Below, in pieces: positions 58,161 through 64,000 of a stretch of DNA of 64,000 bases. A program made the translations under genes and the position numbers. How positions within the stretch are numbered: position 1 is the first letter of the stretch; each line of letters starts with the position of its first letter. The DNA is from Xenophilus sp. Marseille-Q4582 (lineage in GTDB: Bacteria; Pseudomonadota; Gammaproteobacteria; Burkholderiales; Burkholderiaceae_C): positions 124,001 through 188,000 of the forward strand of contig NZ_CAKAKO010000006.1 in NCBI RefSeq assembly GCF_916700565.1, in the 5' to 3' direction. Under the pieces are notes generated by a model. The model saw only the letters and a program-made list of their open reading frames with translations. It did not search any database and was not told the origin of the DNA.

Positions 58161-59342
58161 TCAGTTGCAACCGTACCGCCCCTGCCACAGCAGCGGCACC
58201 AAGATCAGCGCCAAGGCCGGGAAGATCATCCAGTTGACCGCTTGCCAGCCCGAGCTATGCAGGATCGAGCCCGCGAGGAACGACACGGCCGCCGTGGCGG
58301 CGAAGACGAAGAAGTCGTTCATGCCCTGCGCCTTGCTGCGCTCGGCCGGGGTGTGGCAATCGGTGACCACCGCCGTCGCGCCGATGAAGCTGAAGTTCCA
58401 GCCGATGCCCAGCAGCGCCAGCGAGCCCCAGAAGTGGGACAGGCCGAGCCCGCCCAGGGCCACCACCCCGGAGGCGGCGAGCAGCACCATGCCCACGGCG
58501 GTCACGCGCTCCTTGCCGTAGCGCACCATCAGCCGCCCAGTGAAGAAGCTCGGCCCGAACATCGCCAGCAGGTGCCACTGGATGCCCAGGGCGGCGTTGT
58601 CCACCGAATGCCCGTGGTTGACCATCGCCACCGGCGCGGCGGTCATCACGAACGCCATCACCCCATAGGACACCACGCCCGCGGCCACGGCCAGCGCGTA
58701 GCGCGGCATCGCCAGGAGCTGCAGCACCGTGCGGCCGCTGTCGGCGGCGGCTTCGGCCGGGGTCTGGCGCGGCGTGCGCAGCATCAGCAAGATCGGCAGG
58801 GCGATCAGCGGCAGCAGCGCCTGGCTGAGGAAGCTGCCGACGTAGGGCGTGCCCGCTACCGCGTCGCGCGTGAAGATCACCAACTGCGGCCCGATGATGG
58901 CACCCGCGAGACCCCCCACCATCACCCAGGAAATCGCCTTGGCCTTGAGCGCGTCCTCGGCGGTGTCGGCGGCTGCGAAGCGGTAGCTCTGCACATACGC
59001 GCCGTAGAAGCCCGCCAGGAAGGTGCCGGCGCAGAAGATCCAGAACGAGGCCAGCATGATGCCCAGCGCGGCGATCAGGCCCGAGGCCACGCCGAAGCCG
59101 ACCCCGACCACGTATCCGTTGCGGCGGCCATGGCGCCGCATGATGAACGCCGCAGGCAAGGTGCCGATGGCAAGACCCAGGCCGAACAGGCTCACGGGCA
59201 AGGTGATCCAGGCCGAGTCCTTGGCAAGCTGCTGGCCGACCAGCCCGCCCAGCGACATCACGATGGGCGCGCTGGCGCCACCGAGCGCCTGCGCGGCGGT
59301 GAGAACGCCGATGTTTCGGCGCGTGATGCTCTGGTCGGTCAT
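58161..59342 (-). CDS. MFS transporter with altered C-terminus
   Basis: This 393-residue major-facilitator protein has about 12 membrane helices. The loop motif after helix 2 reads AAFIMRRHGRRNGY (64-77), and the central part is KAKAISWVMVGGLAGAIIG. It is a homologue of the broken copy at 53300-55468. The last residues (WQGRYGCN) replace the WQAARKPALPAPV end of the other copy, because homology stops near 58188; most of helix 12 remains. The substrate is unknown. It could follow the MerR gene in one transcript (91-bp gap). Confidence 0.88.
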   Translation of the reverse strand: MTDQSITRRNIGVLTAAQALGGASAPIVMSLGGLVGQQLAKDSAWITLPVSLFGLGLAIGTLPAAFIMRRHGRRNGYVVGVGFGVASGLIAALGIMLASFWIFCAGTFLAGFYGAYVQSYRFAAADTAEDALKAKAISWVMVGGLAGAIIGPQLVIFTRDAVAGTPYVGSFLSQALLPLIALPILLMLRTPRQTPAEAAADSGRTVLQLLAMPRYALAVAAGVVSYGVMAFVMTAAPVAMVNHGHSVDNAALGIQWHLLAMFGPSFFTGRLMVRYGKERVTAVGMVLLAASGVVALGGLGLSHFWGSLALLGIGWNFSFIGATAVVTDCHTPAERSKAQGMNDFFVFAATAAVSFLAGSILHSSGWQAVNWMIFPALALILVPLLWQGRYGCN

Positions 59343-59433
59343 GGGCGGTCTTTCTTGTTCGTTTGTCTGGCCGGAAATATTACACGCATGAATATATGTT
59401 CAGTTATCCGACCATGATTCGGCCATGCGATGC

Positions 59434-59826
59434 TCATGAACCGCCGCAACCTGGTCGCTCCTCGCAAATCTCCCGAGCGGCAGAAGGAACAGCCTGCCGT
59501 TCCAATGCGAGCAGGTGCTCTTTCACCCGGGTCAGTTGCGCCATGCGTTCCTCGACATAGGCGAGATGGTCCCGGACAGCCTGCGTCAGCAGCTCGGGTT
59601 CCGGGGACTCGCGATGCGTCCAGCCCAGCAAGTTGCGCATGTCATCCAGGCCGATGCCCGACGCGCGGTAGTTGCGAATCAGGTAAAGCCGCTCGACATG
59701 GGCCGGGCCATAGCGCCGGTAGTTGTTGCGGGACCGCTCGGGAGCGGGCAGCAGGCCCTCCCGTTCGTAGAACCTGATGTTCTCAGGGGGCGTGCCGGTC
59801 AAGCGCGCGAGTTCACCAATCCTCAT
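59434..59826 (-). CDS. MerR family transcriptional regulator
   Basis: This 130-residue regulator has the MerR winged helix (MRIGELARLTGTPPENIRFY, NNYRRYGPAHVERLYLIRNYR) and a dimerisation coiled coil (RDHLAYVEERMAQLTRVKEHL). It resembles the Cd/Pb-type (CadR/PbrR) branch but lacks a cysteine at the usual start of the coiled coil; only two cysteines remain near the end (EICEERPGCGG). The effector may be a metal or an organic compound. It follows the outer-membrane factor gene after 50 bp on the same strand. The start at 59826 is the standard MerR beginning. Confidence 0.85.
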   Translation of the reverse strand: MRIGELARLTGTPPENIRFYEREGLLPAPERSRNNYRRYGPAHVERLYLIRNYRASGIGLDDMRNLLGWTHRESPEPELLTQAVRDHLAYVEERMAQLTRVKEHLLALERQAVPSAAREICEERPGCGGS

Positions 59827-59876
59827 CCAGCTCTCCGCGCGCAGCGATGGGGGACGCCACCGCTGCGCGCCGGCCC

Positions 59877-61382
59877 TCATCCCGGCGACCGGGCGGACTG
59901 CTGCGCCGTGGCGCCCGATTGCACCGTGTGCTCAGTCCAGCCGCCGCCCAGCGCCTTGTACAGATGGATGAGGTTGTTCAGCCGCGTCAGGCGCGTGCGC
60001 ACCAGGGTCTGCTGCGTGCCGTAATGCGTGCGCTGCGCGTCGAGTACAGTGAGGTTGTCGTCCACGCCCTCCTGGAAGCGCTGCTCGGCCAGCTCGTAGG
60101 CCTTCTGGCTGGCCGCCACCAGGAGCTGCTCCGCGCGGATCTGCTCATCGAGCGTGCGCTTGCCCGCCAGGCCGTCGGCCACCTCGGCGAAGGCCGCCTG
60201 GATGGACTTCTCGTAGTTGGCGATCTCGATGCGCTTCTGTACGTGCGCCACGTCCAGGTTGGCGCGCAGCGCGCCGCCGCGGAAGATGGGCAGCGTGATC
60301 TGCGGCAGGAAGCTCCAGGCCCGCGAGCCCGAATCGAACAGGCCGTCCAGCGAAGCGCTGGCCGTGCCCGCCGAGCCCGTAAGGCTGATCGTCGGGAAGA
60401 ACGCGGCCCGCGCCGCGCCGATGTTGGCGTTGGCGCCGATCAGCATCTGCTCGGCGGCGCGGATGTCCGGCCGGCGCGCGAGCAGTTCGGACGGCAGGCC
60501 GCTCGGCAGGCCGGTCGGCACGATGTCGTCCGGCAGCGCCATGGCCTCGTCAAGCTGCCGGGACAGCTCCGGCGTCAGCGGCTGGCCCAACAGCAGCACC
60601 AGCGCGTTGCGGTCCTTGGCCGCCTGCCGTGTGTAGGCGGCATGGTTGGCCTCGGCGGTGCGCAACGCGATCTCTGCGCGGCGCAGGTCGAGCTGCGTGG
60701 AGTTGCCCGCTTCCACCAGTTGGGTGGTCAGCCCGTAGGAGCGCTTCTGCGTGGCGAGGGTGTCGCTCGTCAGGCGCAGCAGTTCCTGGTCGGCACGCAG
60801 CGTGAGGTAGGCGCTGGCCACCTCGGACACCAGGCTCATCTGCGTGGCGATGCGGGTCTCGTCGAGGGCCAGGTAGGACGCCAGCGCCCGGTCGCTGAGG
60901 CTGCGGATGCGGCCCCACAGGTCCAGTTCCCAGGCGGCCGTCACCCCGGCCACGTCGTAGCGCCGGAGCACGTCGCTTTGCCCCGTGGTGCTGAGGTCGG
61001 CCGGTACGCGCTCTGACGCGCCGCGGGCGGAAACGCCCAGGTTCGGCAGCATCTCGGCACGCTGGATACGGTACAGCGCCTGAGCCGCCTCCACGTTGAG
61101 CGCGGCCTTGCGCATGTCGCGGTTGTTCTCCAGTGAAATGCCGATCAACTGCTGCAGCAGCGGGTCGCGGAAGAAGTCCCGCCAGCCGATCTCGGCCATG
61201 ATCGCGTCGTCGGGCGTCGCGGCCGCCGGTTCCACATAGGCCGCGCCCAAGGGATAAGCCGTGTCGATCGGCGCTGCGGGCCGGTCATACTTCGGTGCCA
61301 TGGAGCAGCCAGTCAACGCCGCCGCGAGGGCGAGCGGCGCCAGCGTCCTGGCGGGTCGTGTGAATGCGAAAGATGTTTTCAT
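59877..61382 (-). CDS. RND efflux outer-membrane factor (OprM/NodT family)
   Basis: This 501-residue outer-membrane lipoprotein has a signal peptide with lipobox ALTGC (Cys26) and two OEP repeats with the typical WRDFFRDPLLQQLI (67-80), VTAAWELDLWGRIRSL, LRRAEIALRTAEANH and ELLARRPDIRAAE motifs. It forms the TolC-like exit channel of a tripartite pump. The RND pump gene lies 20 bp upstream on the same strand, so they form an operon. The frame is intact, although the pump gene is not. Confidence 0.92.
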   Translation of the reverse strand: MKTSFAFTRPARTLAPLALAAALTGCSMAPKYDRPAAPIDTAYPLGAAYVEPAAATPDDAIMAEIGWRDFFRDPLLQQLIGISLENNRDMRKAALNVEAAQALYRIQRAEMLPNLGVSARGASERVPADLSTTGQSDVLRRYDVAGVTAAWELDLWGRIRSLSDRALASYLALDETRIATQMSLVSEVASAYLTLRADQELLRLTSDTLATQKRSYGLTTQLVEAGNSTQLDLRRAEIALRTAEANHAAYTRQAAKDRNALVLLLGQPLTPELSRQLDEAMALPDDIVPTGLPSGLPSELLARRPDIRAAEQMLIGANANIGAARAAFFPTISLTGSAGTASASLDGLFDSGSRAWSFLPQITLPIFRGGALRANLDVAHVQKRIEIANYEKSIQAAFAEVADGLAGKRTLDEQIRAEQLLVAASQKAYELAEQRFQEGVDDNLTVLDAQRTHYGTQQTLVRTRLTRLNNLIHLYKALGGGWTEHTVQSGATAQQSARSPG

Positions 61383-61402
61383 GTCGTATGTCCTCCTGGC
61401 CG

Positions 61403-63640
61403 TCATGCGTGCTGGTCGGTCATGCCGACACGGGCATGGCGCGCTTCGCGGCGCAGCGCCAGCTTGCGCACCACGACGTAGAACACCGGCGTCAGCACCA
61501 GGCCGAATACCGTCACGCCCAGCATGCCGGCGAACACCGCGATGCCCATGGCGTGGCGCATCTCGGCGCCCGCACCGCTGGCCAGCACCAGCGGCACCAC
61601 GCCAGCGATGAAGGCGAACGACGTCATCAGGATCGGGCGCAGCCGCAAGCGCGCGGCTTCGAGCACGGCTGCCAGCGGATCGGCCCCTTCGCTTTCCTTC
61701 GCGCGGGCGAACTCCACGATCAGGATCGCGTTCTTGGCGGCCAGGCCGATCAGCACCACGAAACCGATCTGCGTGAAGATGTTGTTGTCCCCCCCAGAGA
61801 GCCAGACGCCGGCGATCGCCGAGAGCAGCGCCATGGGTGCAATCAGCAGCACAGCGAACGGCAGCGACCAACTGTTGTACTGGGCCGCCAGGAACAGGAA
61901 GGCGAGCAGCACCGCCAGCGCGAAGATATAGATAGCAGTATTGCCAACTCGCTTTTCCTGGAAAGTCAGGTCCGTCCATTCGTAGGTCATACCGTCAGGC
62001 AGCGATTCGCTCACGATCTTCTCAATCGCGGCGGTGGCCTGGCCGGATGAGTAGCCCGGCGCTGGCCCGCCGCTGATGTCCGCCGAGGGGAAGCCGTTGT
62101 AATGCATCACCCGGTCGGGGCCGGAACTGCGCTCGATGGTCGCGAACGCGCTCAGCGGGATCATGTCGCCCGCTGCATTGCGCACCTTGAGCATGCCTAT
62201 GTCCTCAGCCTGCATGCGGAACTGCGCATCGGCTTGGGCCATTACCCGGTAGGTGCGACCGAAGCGGTTGAAGTCGTTGACGTAGAGCGAGCCAAGGTTG
62301 ACCTGCAGGGTGTCGAACACCTCGGTCAGCGACACGCCCTGCGACTTGGCCTTCACCCGGTCGATGTCCACCTGCAACTGCGGCGCATTGGTCTGGAAGC
62401 TGGCGAGCATGTTCGCCAGCTCGGGCGCCTGCATGGCCTTGCCCATGATCTGGCCCTGTGCTTGTGCAAGCGCCTCGGGACCCAGGCCCGCCCGGTCCTC
62501 GATCTGCAGCTTAAAGCCGCCCATAGAACCCAGGCCCGGCACCGGCGGCGGCGGGAAGATGCCGACGAAGCCGTCCGGGATCTGGCTGAACTTGCCCATG
62601 AGCTTGCCCTGGATGGCGAAGGCCGACAGCGACGGGTCCTTGCGCTCATCGAAGGGCTTGAGCATGGCGAACATCAGCGCGGTGTTCGGCTGGTTCACCG
62701 GTCCATTGACCGACAGGCCCGGGAAGGCCACCACGCTCTCGACGCCCGGCTCAGCCAGTGCGATCTTGGTCATCTCCTTGACGACCGCCTCGGTGCGATC
62801 CAGCGAGGCGCCGGTCGGAAGCTGGGCGATGCCCACGAGGTAGTACTTGTCCTGGGCGGGCACGAAGCCCGCAGGCACCTTGTGGAAGCCCAGCCAGGTC
62901 AGGCCCAGGAAGCCGACGTAGAGCAGCAGCACGATGGCGCTGCCGCGCACCGCGCGGCGCACGCCCCCGACGTAGGAATTCGAGGCGCGGTCGAAGAAGC
63001 GGTTGAAGCGGCGGAAGAAGCCGCCGAACACGCCGTCGATGATGCGCGTGACGCGATCGGGCTTGGCCGCGCCGTGGTGCGGCTTGAGCAGGATGGCGGC
63101 CAGCGCTGGCGACAGCGTAAGCGAGTTGATCGCCGACAGGATGGTCGAGAACGCGATGGTTAGCGCGAACTGGCGATAGAACTCGCCCTGCAGCCCCGAC
63201 AGGAACGCCGAGGGGATGAAGACCGCTGCCAGCACCGAGGTGATGGCCAGGATCGGGCCAGTCACTTCATCCATCGCCTTGCGCGCCGCGTCCTTGGGTG
63301 ATTCGCCCAGCGCTATGTGGCGCTCCACGTTCTCCACCACCACGATGGCGTCATCCACCACGATGCCGATGGACAGCACCAGTCCGAACAGCGACAGTGT
63401 GTTCAGCGAGAAACCGAACATGTGCATCACCGCGAACGTGCCGACCAGCGAGACCGGCACGGCGATCAGCGGGATGATCGACGCGCGCCAGGATTGCAGG
63501 AACAGCACCACCACGATCACCACCAGGAAGATGGCCTCCAGCAGCGTGACGGCGACGGACTGGAGCGAGGCGCGCACGAAGACCGTGGGGTCGTAGGCGA
63601 TCCTATACTCAATGCCGTCGGGGAACTTATTGATTCGGCC
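61403..63640 (-). pseudogene. RND efflux pump (HAE-1 type) without its N-terminal 300 residues
   Basis: About 745 residues of an AcrB-like pump remain, from FPDGIEYRIAYDPTVFV to the natural C-terminus. The proton-relay aspartates in GIVVDDAIVVVENVER and the LTLSPALAAILLKPH motif are present. AcrB-type pumps have about 1040 residues, so transmembrane helix 1 and the first porter subdomain are missing. The break near 63640 coincides with the end of an IS630-type element. An active pump cannot be made from this copy unless the missing part exists elsewhere. Confidence 0.85.
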
Positions 63641-64000
63641 CTTGTGCACTTGAATTTATCTGCACCGCCCCCAACTCGGATTCATGCAAGCAACTGACAT
63701 GAGATCGTTGAGCCACGAAGCGCGGCATGAGCGCCGGGTTCAGGTCATCCGGCTACGCAAGGCCGGCAACACCTACGACAAGATCGCCGCGCTCACCGGC
63801 CTGAGTCGCACAGGCGTCTTCAACATCTGCAAACGCCATGAGGCGCTCGGTGCCAAGGCGCTGCACGACGCCATTGGCGGGCGCAAGCTCGGCGAAAACC
63901 GCTTGCTCGACCCCGCCCAGGAGGCCCTGGTGCGCAAGCTCATCGCCGACAAGACGCCCGATCAGCTCAAGATGCCCTACGCGCTGTGGACCCGCGCCGC
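63641..64000 (+). mobile_element. IS630-type insertion sequence, left end (partial)
   Basis: RND homology stops near 63640, and an IS630-type transposase begins 58 bp later and runs off the window. The region 63641-63698 should hold the terminal inverted repeat, but the other end is outside, so the exact boundary and the TA target duplication cannot be confirmed. Confidence 0.65.
63699..64000 (+). CDS. IS630 family transposase, N-terminal part (partial)
   Basis: From ATG 63699 the first 100 residues are visible: MRSLSHEARHERRVQVIRL, then a helix-turn-helix (GNTYDKIAALTGLSRTGVFN), a second helix-turn-helix-like part (GRKLGENRLLDPAQEALVRKLI) and TPDQLKMPYALWTRA. This is the standard DNA-binding half of IS630 transposases. 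The DDE domain lies beyond the right edge. Confidence 0.88.
   Translation, partial: MRSLSHEARHERRVQVIRLRKAGNTYDKIAALTGLSRTGVFNICKRHEALGAKALHDAIGGRKLGENRLLDPAQEALVRKLIADKTPDQLKMPYALWTRA

Noticed and set aside
58146-59417. A 423-codon plus-strand frame rich in His/Gln/Arg
   Set aside because: Antisense to the MFS gene, and a similar shadow exists over the broken MFS copy; low-complexity composition and no plausible function.
59434-59826. Naming the MerR regulator cadR or pbrR
   Set aside because: It lacks the cysteine at the start of the dimerisation helix that these Cd/Pb sensors use, so the effector remains open.

Overview
The window is most of the backbone of an integrative and conjugative element (ICE) of the clc / PAGI-2 / PFGI-1 / SPI-7 type, which carries a G-type type IV secretion system, followed by its cargo. 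The DNA is GC-rich with typical proteobacterial ribosome binding sites. Family membership and lipopolysaccharide-related cargo (kdsA) point to a Gram-negative beta- or gammaproteobacterium such as Pseudomonas, a Burkholderiales member or a Xanthomonadales member. I cannot name the species. No integrase, att site, tRNA or rRNA is visible, so neither end of the element is inside the window.

Positions 1-8744 hold the replication and maintenance block, all on the plus strand: a partial ParB-like gene, DUF2857, an STY4528-type replication protein, a PFL_4669-family protein, DUF3158, SSB, topoisomerase III and a C5 cytosine methyltransferase. Two spacers here share a palindrome (three copies). Positions 8988-22955 hold about fifteen mostly small, poorly known plus-strand genes (including STY4534/DUF3577, DUF3275, a DUF3085-like protein, a DUF6094-type methyltransferase and an SNF2-like helicase). 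Most stand alone behind a leader that holds a hairpin, often terminator-like, and several leaders fold over the Shine-Dalgarno sequence.

Positions 23114-44396 are the conjugation machinery: PilL, lytic transglycosylase, TraD coupling protein, pilin-like and core-complex proteins, the VirB4/TraC ATPase, a Dsb-like oxidoreductase, a RadC-like protein, TraU-like and TraG-N proteins. Three of these operons begin with a similar promoter-like element (near 23046, 30271 and 39625). An AT-rich, oppositely oriented gene for a PD-(D/E)xK nuclease-like protein (29201-30130) sits inside this region. Positions 44408-46129 hold DUF3742 and a RES/Xre-type toxin-antitoxin pair, and the MobH relaxase TraI follows at 46446-48317.

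Positions 48368-64000 are cargo with much rearrangement: an extra kdsA, a glutaredoxin plus tandem-DUF305 operon behind a MerR-type 19-bp-spacer promoter, a GntR regulator, NTF2-like and ClbS/DfsB-like genes, an MFS gene broken by an IS5-type element, a mercuric-reductase-like flavoprotein divergent from a TetR regulator with two operators, a second copy of the MFS gene, a MerR regulator, an outer-membrane efflux factor, and an RND pump that lost its N-terminus to an IS630-type element at the right edge.

The signals I consider most novel are two features of the leader RNAs: a three-hairpin element present five times with compensatory base changes, and recurrent hairpins that mask the ribosome binding site, two of which (before 12810 and 39038) have a mutually exclusive, riboswitch-like layout.
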